A DNA stretch of 64,000 bases, taken from assembly GCA_000973525.1 (NCBI GenBank), contig CP004391.1:372001-436000 (forward strand). The letters are read 5' to 3'. Position numbers and translations under genes: made by a program. The stretch is from Pasteurella multocida subsp. multocida OH4807 (GTDB taxonomy: Bacteria; Pseudomonadota; Gammaproteobacteria; Enterobacterales; Pasteurellaceae). Below, one piece after another: positions 47,868 through 57,497 of this stretch. Each line of letters starts with the position of its first letter. The first letter of the stretch is position 1. A model generated the notes under the pieces. That model ran no database searches. It worked only from the letters and a program-made list of their open reading frames with translations, and was not told the origin of the DNA.

Positions 47868-48872
47868 TTACTTTGTCAACGTTGCCTGCCATACTGCAAT
47901 CCAGTTTTTAAGCTGTTCTGCGGTCACTTTGCTGGTATCTAGCACTTTTGCTTTCAATTGTTTCTCTTTTAACGCATCAAAGTGCGGCTCAATTTTGCCA
48001 TTAATCACAGGCAACATCACATTGCTGGTCACTAAATGTTGTTGCGCTTCTGGTTGTACTAAAAAGCTTAAGAAATGATCGGCACAAGCATTGTTACGTT
48101 CAATCACTTTTGCCGCAGTTTCCACTTGCAACACGCCACCCTCGGCAAATTCAGTCGCCACATATTGATCTTTTTGCTCAAACACTAAGTGATACAATGG
48201 CGATGTGCTGTAACTTACCACTAAATCTGCTTCGCCTTTTAAGAATGCACCGTAAGTATCAGACCAACCTTTGCCCACAGTCACAGTGTGTTTTGCTAAC
48301 GATTTCCACGCATTTTCTACTTCATTTTGTGGATACACGCTGTTCATCCAAATCAATAAACCACGTCCAACGCTACTGGTGCGTGGATCTTGATAAATCA
48401 CTTTCAAATCTTGGCGTTCAACTAATTCTTTTAAACTTTTTGGTGGATTTTGTACTTTCGTTTTGTCGTAAACAAAGGCAAATTGTCCAAAATCATAAGG
48501 TAGGAATGTTTGATTTTTCCATTCAATTGGCAGTGAAAGCTGCGCTAAATCCACATTATTTTTTGTAAATAAACCGCTCTTTTCAGCTTCTTCTAACGCA
48601 TAGTTATCAAGGCCAACAACCACATCAGCCTTTGTTTTCTTGCCTTCTAAGCGTAAACGGTTGAACATTGTGCCTGAATCACCGAATGCTGTGAAATTCA
48701 CTTGGCATTGTGGATGCACTTTTTCGAATGAGGCTTTCACTTTTGGACCAGCGCCCCAATCCGACGTAAATGAATCATAAGTATAGACATTCACCGCTTG
48801 GCTTTGCGCAAATAAAGAAATAGAGAAAGTGGAAAGTGCGGTTAAAAATAAAGACGTTTTTAATTTAGACAT
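47868..48872 (-). CDS. thiB: Periplasmic thiamine-binding protein
   Basis: A 334-aa protein with a Sec signal peptide (to about residue 26, SQA) and the thiamine-binding protein start VNVYTYDSFTSDWGAGP. It binds thiamine, TMP and TPP for ThiPQ. ATG 48872 follows GAGAGG at 6 nt; an upstream in-frame start at 48908 is rejected because it bypasses the signal peptide. A USS core is at 48834-48842. Under a TPP riboswitch. Confidence 0.97.
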   Translation of the reverse strand: MSKLKTSLFLTALSTFSISLFAQSQAVNVYTYDSFTSDWGAGPKVKASFEKVHPQCQVNFTAFGDSGTMFNRLRLEGKKTKADVVVGLDNYALEEAEKSGLFTKNNVDLAQLSLPIEWKNQTFLPYDFGQFAFVYDKTKVQNPPKSLKELVERQDLKVIYQDPRTSSVGRGLLIWMNSVYPQNEVENAWKSLAKHTVTVGKGWSDTYGAFLKGEADLVVSYSTSPLYHLVFEQKDQYVATEFAEGGVLQVETAAKVIERNNACADHFLSFLVQPEAQQHLVTSNVMLPVINGKIEPHFDALKEKQLKAKVLDTSKVTAEQLKNWIAVWQATLTK

Positions 48873-48917
48873 TGTGTCCTCTCTTGTGATTTCATCAAAA
48901 AAGTACACAGCAATAAT

Positions 48918-48999
48918 GACTGTTAGTTTCCTACGTCAGTATTAACTGCTTCAGGTTCACGGGTATTATCTCAGCTTGTTGTAAGCACCCCGACTAGGC
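48918..48999 (-). ncRNA. TPP riboswitch (THI element) of the thiBPQ operon
   Basis: The minus strand carries CGGGGTGC, GCTGAGATAATACCCGTGAACCTGA as separate conserved blocks, then ACTGACGTAGGAAAC; TAGT and ACTA close P1. This is the complete THI-box order. It ends about 46 nt before the thiB start codon, so translational control is likely; no terminator is obvious. Confidence 0.95.
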
Positions 49000-49148
49000 G
49001 AATAAGTCTATAATATTTCGTAGAAAAAGGACAAGATTTATTTTCTACAATGTCAAAACACACAATTTCGTGCTAAAGTCAGGCAATTAGCCATTGAAAT
49101 ACTTGGCTTATGATGATTGATCTTCATTCTTTGATCATAGGATAGTTT

Positions 49149-52094
49149 ATGCAATTCGCCCTCGCCCAATTCGATAATCAACTTAACCAACTTGCTGAGC
49201 TCTTAATTCAGCATTTCCCAGAGCAATATAACGCCTCTCTTTTTCAGCAAATTGAGCAACAGAAAAACGATCCTCAAACTGCAATCGGACAGCTTTATAC
49301 TGCGATCAGTTTGTCAGATTTTTTTGTAGAAACCTTAAAAAAACAACCGCACTTTTTACAACAATGCTGGCAACAACCGCCAAGGTTATCTGATTGTGCT
49401 AATTATTCTGAACGTTTAACTGAACTACTCGCCACCACCGATTCAGAAGAGCAACTTTATAAAGTCTTACGCCAATTTCGTTATCGTGAAATGGCAAAAC
49501 TGAGTTTTTGCCAAAGTTTGAATTTGGGTACGGTGGAAGAAATTTTTATGCGCCTATCACAATTGGCAGAAAGTTTGATTATTGGCGCGAGAGATTGGCT
49601 CTATCAGCAAGCTTGCCTTGAAATGGGCACGCCTGTGGATGAAGAAGGACAAGCACAGCAACTCTATATTCTGGGAATGGGCAAACTGGGCGGTTTTGAA
49701 CTCAATTTTTCTTCTGACATTGATTTGATTTTCACTTATCCAAGCAATGGTGAAACGGTCGGAGCAAGACGTAGCGTTGATAACAATAAATTTTTCACCC
49801 GATTGGGGCAACGCTTAGTCAATGCGTTGGACCAATATACTGCCGATGGTTTTGTTTACCGTACCGATATGCGTTTACGCCCTTTTGGTGAAAATGGTGC
49901 ATTGGCGTTGAGCTTTAATGCGTTAGAACAATATTACCAAGAGCAAGGGCGCGACTGGGAACGCTATGCGATGATCAAAGGGCGTATTTTAGGCGTTAAT
50001 CCTCAAGATCCGAATGTCAAAGTGTTACAACAACTGCTTCGCCCTTTTGTTTATCGTCGTTATATTGACTTCAGCGTGATTCAATCTTTGCGTGAAATGA
50101 AAGGCAAAATTGAACGTGAAGTACGTCGTCGTGGCTTAGTAGATAACATCAAATTAGGTGCAGGTGGCATTCGTGAAATTGAATTTATTGTTCAAGTTTT
50201 CCAACTGATCCGTGGTGGGCGAGAAATTCACTTACAACAACACGAGCTTCTCAAAATTCTGCCAGAAATTACCGCACTTGAGTTTATTTCAGCGCAGCAA
50301 CAGCAAGATTTACAGCAAGCTTATTTGTTTTTACGCCGTACCGAAAATATTTTGCAAGCCATTCACGATCAACAAACGCAAGTGTTACCAGATAACGAAT
50401 TAGATCGTTGGCGTTTAGTGCAAGCTACTCGCATATTTACTCAATGGAATAGCCAAAAACAAGCGGAAAAAATTGAGTATCCTATTCAAGATTGGGCTAG
50501 TTTTTATGCGGTGTTACAACAACATCAACAAAAAGTGCGGTCTGTTTTTAATAATTTAATTGGTGATGAAAACGAAAGCGAAAAAAATAATGAAGATAAT
50601 CAATGGGCAGATTTTCTCGATCCTGATTTAGAAAATAGCGAGCTGTCGGCAATGCTGGAAGAAAATCACATTGCGGAAGCCCATCTTGAGGAGATCATTG
50701 ATAAGCTCAATCAATTTCGAATGGAACTCAGCCGCCGCCCGATTGGTTCTCGTGGGCGAGAAGTATTAAATCAATTATTACCCTCGCTTTTGCAACATAT
50801 TTTCCAGCATCAGGATTATCATCTGTTGTTGCCGAGAATGTTGAATATCGTGGAAAAAATTCTGACCCGCACCACCTATTTAGAATTATTGGTGGAGCAT
50901 CCACAGGCGTTGGAGCAATTAATTGAGCTGTGTGCAAAATCGAAATTAATCGCCGAACAAGTGGCACGCCACCCGATTTTGTTAGATGAATTATTAGATC
51001 GCAAAGCATTGCTCAATCCACCACCTTATACAGAATATGCCGATGAGCTCAAACAGTATTTATTGCGTTTGCCACCCGATGATGAAGAGCAGATTATCGA
51101 TGGCTTGCGACAATTTAAGCAAGCGACGTTATTACGCGTAGCATCTGCCGATATTCTCGGTGCGTTGCCAGTAATGAAAGTCAGCGATCATTTGACCTTT
51201 TTGGCTGAAGCCATTATCGATGTTGTGGTGAATTTAGCGTGGCAACAAGTGACCGCTCGTTTTGGTACGCCAGAACATTTGGCAGAAAATGAGAAAGGCT
51301 TTTTAGTGATCGGTTACGGCAAATTAGGGGGAATTGAACTGGGTTATAAATCGGACTTAGATTTGGTTTTCCTTTATCAATCCGCTCAAAATAGCCAAAC
51401 TGTCGGTGGTAAGCGTAACATTGATAGCAACCAATTCTATCTGCGTTTAGCCCAAAAAATTGTGAGTATTTTTAGTATCAATACTTTTGCTGGCGTGCTG
51501 TATGAAGTGGATATGCGACTGCGCCCGTCGGGTGAGTCTGGCTTACTTTGTAGCCCAATTTCAGCGTTCAAAGATTATCAGCTACAAGAAGCTTGGACGT
51601 GGGAAAAACAAGCGTTAGTACGGAGTCGTGCTGTGTATGGAGAGCTCCATTTACGTGAACAATTTGAAACCATTCGTCAAACTGTCCTTTGTTCTAAACG
51701 CGATCTGAATACGCTGAAAACAGATGTGGTGGCAATGCGCCAAAAAATGTATGAACACCTTGCTCACAGCGAAAGCGGAACCTTCAATATCAAAACCGAT
51801 CGCGGTGGTATTACAGATATTGAGTTCATTGCACAATATTTTGTTCTTGCTAATGCGCCACAGCATCCGATACTGGCAAAATGGTCAGATAATGTAAGAA
51901 TTTTTGATGCTATGGCTGAAAGTGCGATCATATCTGAAGAGGTTGCAAGGCAATTAAAACAGTGTTACGTAACATTACGTGACCGTATCCATCACTTAAA
52001 CTTATTAGGCGAAGCATCTGTTGTGTCGGATCACGAATTTAAAGCTGAACGTGCGCTAATTACTGAAGTATGGACAAACTTATTCGCACACTAA
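49149..52094 (+). CDS. glnE: Bifunctional glutamine synthetase adenylyltransferase/deadenylase
   Basis: A 981-aa protein with two nucleotidyltransferase halves, each with the GxGKLGGxELxxxSDxDLxF motif ([21 protein letters not shown] near residue 175 and [20 protein letters not shown] near residue 725), separated by a regulatory linker. It adenylylates and deadenylylates glutamine synthetase in response to PII and glutamine. AGGAT lies about 6 nt before ATG 49149. It holds three exact USS cores (49346, 50271, 50533). Confidence 0.97.
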   Translation: MQFALAQFDNQLNQLAELLIQHFPEQYNASLFQQIEQQKNDPQTAIGQLYTAISLSDFFVETLKKQPHFLQQCWQQPPRLSDCANYSERLTELLATTDSEEQLYKVLRQFRYREMAKLSFCQSLNLGTVEEIFMRLSQLAESLIIGARDWLYQQACLEMGTPVDEEGQAQQLYILGMGKLGGFELNFSSDIDLIFTYPSNGETVGARRSVDNNKFFTRLGQRLVNALDQYTADGFVYRTDMRLRPFGENGALALSFNALEQYYQEQGRDWERYAMIKGRILGVNPQDPNVKVLQQLLRPFVYRRYIDFSVIQSLREMKGKIEREVRRRGLVDNIKLGAGGIREIEFIVQVFQLIRGGREIHLQQHELLKILPEITALEFISAQQQQDLQQAYLFLRRTENILQAIHDQQTQVLPDNELDRWRLVQATRIFTQWNSQKQAEKIEYPIQDWASFYAVLQQHQQKVRSVFNNLIGDENESEKNNEDNQWADFLDPDLENSELSAMLEENHIAEAHLEEIIDKLNQFRMELSRRPIGSRGREVLNQLLPSLLQHIFQHQDYHLLLPRMLNIVEKILTRTTYLELLVEHPQALEQLIELCAKSKLIAEQVARHPILLDELLDRKALLNPPPYTEYADELKQYLLRLPPDDEEQIIDGLRQFKQATLLRVASADILGALPVMKVSDHLTFLAEAIIDVVVNLAWQQVTARFGTPEHLAENEKGFLVIGYGKLGGIELGYKSDLDLVFLYQSAQNSQTVGGKRNIDSNQFYLRLAQKIVSIFSINTFAGVLYEVDMRLRPSGESGLLCSPISAFKDYQLQEAWTWEKQALVRSRAVYGELHLREQFETIRQTVLCSKRDLNTLKTDVVAMRQKMYEHLAHSESGTFNIKTDRGGITDIEFIAQYFVLANAPQHPILAKWSDNVRIFDAMAESAIISEEVARQLKQCYVTLRDRIHHLNLLGEASVVSDHEFKAERALITEVWTNLFAH

Positions 52095-52100
52095 AATCAG

Positions 52101-52124
52101 AAAAAGAGGCACACTTGTGCCCCT
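52101..52124. terminator. Hairpin between convergent glnE and the methyltransferase gene
   Basis: GGCAC/GTGCC short stem with T-rich flank on the minus strand (TCTTTTTC). Weak but correctly placed. Confidence 0.5.
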
Positions 52125-52143
52125 TATATATTGACAAGATATC

Positions 52144-53625
52144 TTAGTCATTCATCAAGTTTGCTTCAATGAACACGCGCATATCTTTAACAAAGTTTCT
52201 CACGAGTTGTAGTCTATCTTCGTGCTCATCATTTTTGCCGACACTGAATACCCCTTCCTCAATTTTTTCTCGCAGATATTGAGCGATCTCATCATCTGTT
52301 CTCATACCATCAAACAATAAAAGTGTCCTGATTTCAGTACGAGAAAGCTGCAAGGTATTACCAATAAAATTAGATAAACTGACCATCGGTTTGTCCGCAA
52401 ATAAATAATATTCTAAATAATGTCGATATACGGCTTTCAATTTCAGTTTCTCTGTTTTTTTAATTTCAAATGGTCTAGCATAAAAATCAATGTGTTGATT
52501 ATAAATCTCCAATAAAATCGATGAATAACCCTCTTCCTGCGCATCAGCAAAGTAACGGTCAATAAACGCTGACACCTTGATGGTTTGAGGATAAATTTCT
52601 TTTAACTTCATCACCACTTTCGATGTAGCATCATTTCCTAAATTTACTCTGATATACAACTTATCCATATGTGCAGTTTTAATCGTACGGGAAATGTTAC
52701 ATTTTTCTTTATTGGCGCGATGCGTCACAATACTAGTTCTAAATTGCCTATCTAATAAATAGTCATAGTATTGTTCTTTATGTAGATGATTATCGCCACA
52801 CTCTATATCCAATTTCTCGATAATCTCATCGTTTTTAAAAATCGGAAACGTCGCTCCAACAGTCGAATCACAAATATGCGCAAGTCCATACTGTGCTAAC
52901 AAATCATCAAATTCATGCAAATAAAAAGGCTGGTTATATTCTTCAAAATATTCATGGTAAAGATAATGCTCATCCTTGCTTTCTACTCCTTCCGCTATCT
53001 CTTTCAACGCCGAATTACCTAGCAAATGTTCTGCGAAAAATGCCGCCGTTCCTTTACCATACGCCACTTTTTCTAATGCGGGTAAGGCAAGCTGATTTTT
53101 CTCTAGCTGATTCACTCGGAATGTCATTATGTCTTTTAGGACTTCTAATGATTTCCAGCCTGGATAGGTATTATAAGAAATTGTGGCGGCGCCATTTTCT
53201 GCTAAGTGCGATTGAATCAACGCTAAAATCTTAATTCGTACTGATTCGGGCACCCAACTAAACACACCATGACAAATAATGTAATCAAACTTCGTTGAGG
53301 TATTTTCAAAAAACGAGATATCTTGACAGTGTAGCGTAACGTTGTTTAATCCTAACTGTTGAATAATTTGTTTTCCGCCTTCAATTTGTTTTTCGGATAA
53401 ATCAACCCCTGTAAAATGCGCATCGGTATGTAACAACGCACTACAAATCAAATTGCCACCAAACCCACAGCCGATTTCTAATACGTTCGCGTGCTGAATA
53501 TCTGGTGCCTCAAAACCAAGTAAGGCTAATACCGCTTTTTGTCGTTCAGGCAAGGTATGTGAAAAACCTTTGGAAATATAAGGCAGCTCATTGTAGCTTG
53601 CTTTAATTAATTCTATTTTTTCCAT
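52144..53625 (-). CDS. Class I methyltransferase with regulatory domain (PKMT-like)
   Basis: A 493-aa protein. Residues ~40-150 are a Rossmann SAM domain (VLEIGCGFGGNLICSAL, TGVDLSEKQI, DYIICHGVFSWVP). Residues ~210-300 match the 'methyltransferase regulatory domain', and the C-terminal ~130 residues look like the winged-helix part found in Rickettsia outer-membrane-protein lysine methyltransferases. The target is unknown; surface proteins or another envelope component are possible. It stands alone, convergent with glnE. Only the fold is certain. Confidence 0.75.
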   Translation of the reverse strand: MEKIELIKASYNELPYISKGFSHTLPERQKAVLALLGFEAPDIQHANVLEIGCGFGGNLICSALLHTDAHFTGVDLSEKQIEGGKQIIQQLGLNNVTLHCQDISFFENTSTKFDYIICHGVFSWVPESVRIKILALIQSHLAENGAATISYNTYPGWKSLEVLKDIMTFRVNQLEKNQLALPALEKVAYGKGTAAFFAEHLLGNSALKEIAEGVESKDEHYLYHEYFEEYNQPFYLHEFDDLLAQYGLAHICDSTVGATFPIFKNDEIIEKLDIECGDNHLHKEQYYDYLLDRQFRTSIVTHRANKEKCNISRTIKTAHMDKLYIRVNLGNDATSKVVMKLKEIYPQTIKVSAFIDRYFADAQEEGYSSILLEIYNQHIDFYARPFEIKKTEKLKLKAVYRHYLEYYLFADKPMVSLSNFIGNTLQLSRTEIRTLLLFDGMRTDDEIAQYLREKIEEGVFSVGKNDEHEDRLQLVRNFVKDMRVFIEANLMND

Positions 53626-53663
53626 GTGATACGTTATTTTAATTTAAATTGCACTCGATATAC

Positions 53664-54581
53664 TTAACGATTGATTGACATCGCCATACGGACATAAGTA
53701 TGACGGCGCCCACGAATCGCCATTGAGTAAGTCATAATATTTTCTGGAACGGCAATACCATAAAAGCCTGCATCACCAATATGGTATATGTCCGCTCCCG
53801 CCATTTTACTATTTAACGCGATTTGTCGAATGGTGACCTCATCCGCACCTTCTTGACTAGTCCCAATCGCTAATAATGCTAACGCCCCATTGGCGTGAAT
53901 AATTTCAACATATTGCGCAACTTTTTCGACTGTCATTCCTGGAACCGTGCCTGGTGCGGCTAATAAAATGATATCTGCTCCAGCTTCAATAAAATCGATA
54001 ATATCCTGCTGCGAAACAAGGTTCTGTCCCGTTTCATTAGCAACACCTGCACCGTGCATTTTACCTGCAATAATCAACCCATCATCACCCAATACTGTTT
54101 TAGCGCGTTTAATAGCCTGTACAATTTCCTGATTTGTCACACCTGTTTTAGGGTTTCCTGTTAAACAGATGAAATCAAAGCCTAATGCTTTTGCCTGTTG
54201 TAAAGACGCCGTACTGGCTATTCGCCCTGCCGCTATAGTATCTAATGTTTCGATTTTTTCAGCATTTACATCAACAGGTTCTAAATTAATCCCAATAGGA
54301 CGACCTACTAAATGCTTTAAGGTTTTAATTGTTTGTGCAGGCTGAACAGATGGTAAGCCATTTACCTGTGGACAAAAGACATCAAATAAATTTAATAAAA
54401 TTAAATCTGCACCAAAGGCTGCGGCTAATTCCGAGTTGGTGACATTGGGGTAAAGCGGTTGAACGGATACCATATTTTCAGACAGCATCACACGCCCCTC
54501 ACTGGCGCGAATCGCCTGTTTTAACTGTTGTCCAGTCATCTGTTGAAAATCTGTTGCCGTACAATCGAGTAATCGCTTCAT
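53664..54581 (-). CDS. TIM-barrel protein, PEP-mutase-like (uncharacterised)
   Basis: A 305-aa soluble protein starting MKRLLDCTATDFQQM; AAGGAAG lies 8 nt before ATG 54581, and a longer in-frame start at 54677 is rejected. Repeating motifs ADLILLNLFDV, IGINLEPVD, FICLTGNPKTGV and AGADIILLAAPGTVPG suggest a TIM barrel of the kind annotated as 'PEP phosphonomutase/haloacid dehalogenase-like', often near PTS genes. Reaction unknown. No PTS partner here; neighbours are the methyltransferase and polyamine genes. Confidence 0.6.
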   Translation of the reverse strand: MKRLLDCTATDFQQMTGQQLKQAIRASEGRVMLSENMVSVQPLYPNVTNSELAAAFGADLILLNLFDVFCPQVNGLPSVQPAQTIKTLKHLVGRPIGINLEPVDVNAEKIETLDTIAAGRIASTASLQQAKALGFDFICLTGNPKTGVTNQEIVQAIKRAKTVLGDDGLIIAGKMHGAGVANETGQNLVSQQDIIDFIEAGADIILLAAPGTVPGMTVEKVAQYVEIIHANGALALLAIGTSQEGADEVTIRQIALNSKMAGADIYHIGDAGFYGIAVPENIMTYSMAIRGRRHTYVRMAMSINR

Positions 54582-54686
54582 ACTTATGCTTCCTTTGATG
54601 CGTATTAAGTAAAGAATGGGCGCATTGTAGCAAGGCAGAATAGTGAAAGAAAGAGGAGCGGTATCGCAATGCGACACTTAAAAGAA

Positions 54687-54714
54687 AAAGTGCGAGTCGT
54701 TGCCCGCACTTTCT
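54687..54714 (-). terminator. Terminator after the carboxynorspermidine dehydrogenase gene
   Basis: AAAGTGCG / CGCACTTT 8-bp stem with a 10-nt loop; each arm is a degenerate uptake signal; T run on the minus strand. Confidence 0.75.
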
Positions 54715-54729
54715 GATTACTTAAATATA

Positions 54730-55968
54730 TTAAAAAGCTAACTCACGATCGCCATTCTCATCTTTAATACGGTTCGGTAGACCCATTGTATTTAATAAGT
54801 TTAGGAATGGTTTTGGATCGAATTGCTCAATATTACGCATTTCTTCCACATCCCACTCACCCGTTGCAACTAATAATGCCGCTGCAACGGCAGGCACACC
54901 TGCGGTATAGGAAATCCCTTGGCTACCCACTTCTTCATAAGCTTCTTTGTGATCAGCCACGTTATAAATAAAGATTTCTTTATCTTTACCGTCTTTCTTG
55001 CCTTTCACTAAGTTACCGATACAAGTTTTACCTGTATAGTTTGGTGCTAATGATGCTGGATCAGGGAGTACTGCTTTGACCACTTTAATTGGGATGATCT
55101 CTTGTCCTTCTGCTGTTTTTACAGGGTGAACAGATAACAACCCTAAGTTTTTTAATACATTGAATACGTTAATGTAATGATCACCGAACCCCATCCAGAA
55201 ACGAATATTAGGTACATTTAAATGGCTAGATAACGAGTGTACTTCTTCGTGACCTGTTAAATAGGAATGTTGCATACCCACGATTGGTAAATCATCTGTA
55301 CGTTTCACCTCAAACATTTTGTTTGCCACCCATTGGCTATTTTGCCAACTCCAAACGGTTCCTGTAAATTCACGGAAATTTACTTCTGGATCAAAGTTCG
55401 TCGCAAAATAGCGCCCATGGCTACCTGCGTTAATATCGATAATATCAATACTGTCGACGCGATCAAATTCATGCTTAACAGCATACGCGGCATAGGCATT
55501 GACTACTCCGGGATCGAAGCCCGCGCTTAAAATTGCCGTGATCTTGTTCTGTTTACATAACTCACGACGTTTCCATTCATAATTTGCATACCAAGGCGGC
55601 GTTTCACACACTTTATTTGGATCTTCGTGCATCGCAGTATCAATATACGCTGCCCCAGTTTCGATACAGGCTTGTAACACCGACATATTCACAAATGATG
55701 GACCAACGTTAATCACAATCTGTGATGCCGTTTTTTGAATTAACGCTTTTGTTGCTTCAATATCGAATACATCAACTTCAAAGCATTCGATTGTCGCAGG
55801 TAATTTAAAATTACCTTTTTCTGCAACGCTATCCGCAATGGCTTGGCATTTTTCAATTTTCCGTGATGCAATTGAAATGTTGCCTAATACATCATTGTGT
55901 TGTGCACATTTGTGTACCACAACTTGAGATACACCACCCGCACCAATAACCAAAACATTTTTTTTCAT
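54730..55968 (-). CDS. Carboxynorspermidine/carboxyspermidine dehydrogenase
   Basis: A 412-aa saccharopine-dehydrogenase-like protein with an N-terminal Rossmann fold (VLVIGAGGVSQVVVHKCAQ) and the family stretch ILSAGFDPGVVNAYAAYA. It condenses aspartate-semialdehyde with putrescine or diaminopropane to carboxy(nor)spermidine using NADPH. The adjacent nspC decarboxylates the product, giving spermidine or norspermidine without S-adenosylmethionine decarboxylase. Separated from nspC by 199 nt containing a terminator and two further hairpins. Confidence 0.88.
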   Translation of the reverse strand: MKKNVLVIGAGGVSQVVVHKCAQHNDVLGNISIASRKIEKCQAIADSVAEKGNFKLPATIECFEVDVFDIEATKALIQKTASQIVINVGPSFVNMSVLQACIETGAAYIDTAMHEDPNKVCETPPWYANYEWKRRELCKQNKITAILSAGFDPGVVNAYAAYAVKHEFDRVDSIDIIDINAGSHGRYFATNFDPEVNFREFTGTVWSWQNSQWVANKMFEVKRTDDLPIVGMQHSYLTGHEEVHSLSSHLNVPNIRFWMGFGDHYINVFNVLKNLGLLSVHPVKTAEGQEIIPIKVVKAVLPDPASLAPNYTGKTCIGNLVKGKKDGKDKEIFIYNVADHKEAYEEVGSQGISYTAGVPAVAAALLVATGEWDVEEMRNIEQFDPKPFLNLLNTMGLPNRIKDENGDRELAF

Positions 55969-56028
55969 TTAGCATTTTCCTCCCAAGTGCCGAGCTTGCT
56001 AAAGGATCGACATCGGCGTTGATAAAAA

Positions 56029-56098
56029 CCTGATACATATTGAAAACCTAAAAAGTCAATATCAGGCAGAGACCGCTTTATCGTCTAGAGCGATAAAG
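56029..56098 (-). other. Two hairpins in the leader of the dehydrogenase gene
   Basis: CCTGATA...TTGA (56029-56043) pairs with TCAATATCAGG (56056-56066) with a bulge, and CTTTATCG (56076-56083) pairs with CGATAAAG (56091-56098). They lie between the nspC terminator and the downstream start codon and could be a leader structure. No known family recognised. Confidence 0.4.
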
Positions 56099-56104
56099 TG
56101 AAAA

Positions 56105-56154
56105 CAAAAAAAGAGCGGTCGTTTTTAACAAAATTTTGTCAAATCAACCGCACT
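56105..56154 (-). terminator. Terminator after nspC using an uptake signal
   Basis: The minus strand reads AGTGCGGT ... ACCGCTCT then a T7 run; the inner loop holds the palindrome ACAAAATTTTGT. One arm is an exact USS core (56147-56155). Confidence 0.7.
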
Positions 56155-56167
56155 TTCTTATCTGTGA

Positions 56168-57283
56168 TTAAGATAGGCTCTCAACGTAATCTTGATAGCC
56201 AAATTCTTTTACCACACGAACAGAACCATCAAGTTCTTTGATCGCAATGGCTGGCATATTTACGCCATTAAACCAGTTTTTCTTCACCATGGTATAACCT
56301 GCTGCATCGCAGAATGAAATGCGATCGCCGATTTGTAATGGTTTTTCAAAACGGTATTCACCAAAAATATCACCCGCAAGGCAAGACTTACCACACACCA
56401 TATATTGATAATCCCCTTTGCCTTGGAAAGCATCTGGCAATAATTTTGCTTCTGAGCGATAAATTAAGAGATCTAACATATGCGCTTCAGTTGCTGCATC
56501 GACAATTGCCAACTCTTTGCCATTGTTTAAAATATCTAATACTGTCACTTCTAAACTGGTACTTAACGTAATGGATGCCTCACCTGGCTCCAAATACACT
56601 TGCACACCAAATTTTTCCGAAAATTGTTTTAAACGTTCTGCAAATGCCTCTAGTGGGTAATTTTCACCCGTAAAGTGAATACCACCACCAAGGCTGACCC
56701 ACTTTACTTGATGCAATAATTCACCAAATTCATTTTCAATACGATCAAGCATATCGCAGAATTTATCGAAATCTTCATTTTCACAGTTATTATGAAACAT
56801 AAAGCCGGTGATTAACGGCATCACTTCACGAATTTTATTAATATCCCATTCACCTAAACGGCTATGTGGACGCGCGGGATCCGCTAACAAAAAGCTTGAT
56901 GTACTTACTCGTGGATTCACACGCAAACCACGTGGAATATCAGCAGTACGATCAACAAAACGCTGTAATTGGCTAATTGAGTTAAAAATAATTTTGTCAG
57001 CATTTGCGACAACTTCATCAATTTCCTCATTGGAATACGCCACACTGTAAGCGTGCGTTTCACCACCAAATTTTTCTTTACCTAATTTAACTTCGTAAAG
57101 TGATGATGACGTTGTGCCGTCCATATATTGACTCATAAAATCAAACACGCCCCAAGTTGCAAAGCATTTCAATGCAAGTAATGCTTTTGCCCCTGATTTT
57201 TCACGCAAATAGGCAATTTTTTCCATATTGCATAACAGTTTACTTTTATCAATCAAATAATAAGGCGTTTGTAATGCTGTCAT
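56168..57283 (-). CDS. nspC: Carboxynorspermidine decarboxylase
   Basis: A 371-aa PLP-dependent alanine-racemase-fold decarboxylase; the PLP Lys lies in LLALKCFATWG (residues ~36-46) and active-site features in SLGGGIHFTGENYPL and MVCGKSCLAGDIFGEY. It completes the alternative spermidine/norspermidine route with the dehydrogenase downstream. Its own terminator separates the two, so they may be partly uncoupled. Divergent from parE. Confidence 0.93.
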   Translation of the reverse strand: MTALQTPYYLIDKSKLLCNMEKIAYLREKSGAKALLALKCFATWGVFDFMSQYMDGTTSSSLYEVKLGKEKFGGETHAYSVAYSNEEIDEVVANADKIIFNSISQLQRFVDRTADIPRGLRVNPRVSTSSFLLADPARPHSRLGEWDINKIREVMPLITGFMFHNNCENEDFDKFCDMLDRIENEFGELLHQVKWVSLGGGIHFTGENYPLEAFAERLKQFSEKFGVQVYLEPGEASITLSTSLEVTVLDILNNGKELAIVDAATEAHMLDLLIYRSEAKLLPDAFQGKGDYQYMVCGKSCLAGDIFGEYRFEKPLQIGDRISFCDAAGYTMVKKNWFNGVNMPAIAIKELDGSVRVVKEFGYQDYVESLS

Positions 57284-57462
57284 TTCGTATTAAACCCTTT
57301 TTCAATCATTAATTTACAAAAACTTAAAGCTGATTATTATAGCTAAGTATTACCAATGAGCAATCGTTTTCCTATGCTATTTATTACGTTCTAGTGAATA
57401 AATATGCTAAAAATATGTCATAGTGCAAAAACGGCCTTTTTTTGCTAAAATCTTGGGCAATT

Positions 57463-57491
57463 TTGACAATAAAAATAAAACAACCTATAAC
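57463..57491 (+). promoter_or_regulatory. Strong parE promoter
   Basis: TTGACA, 17 nt, TATAAC. The -10 ends 6 nt before the parE ATG, so initiation would fall on or next to the A of the start codon. Confidence 0.7.
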
Positions 57492-57497
57492 CTACTT

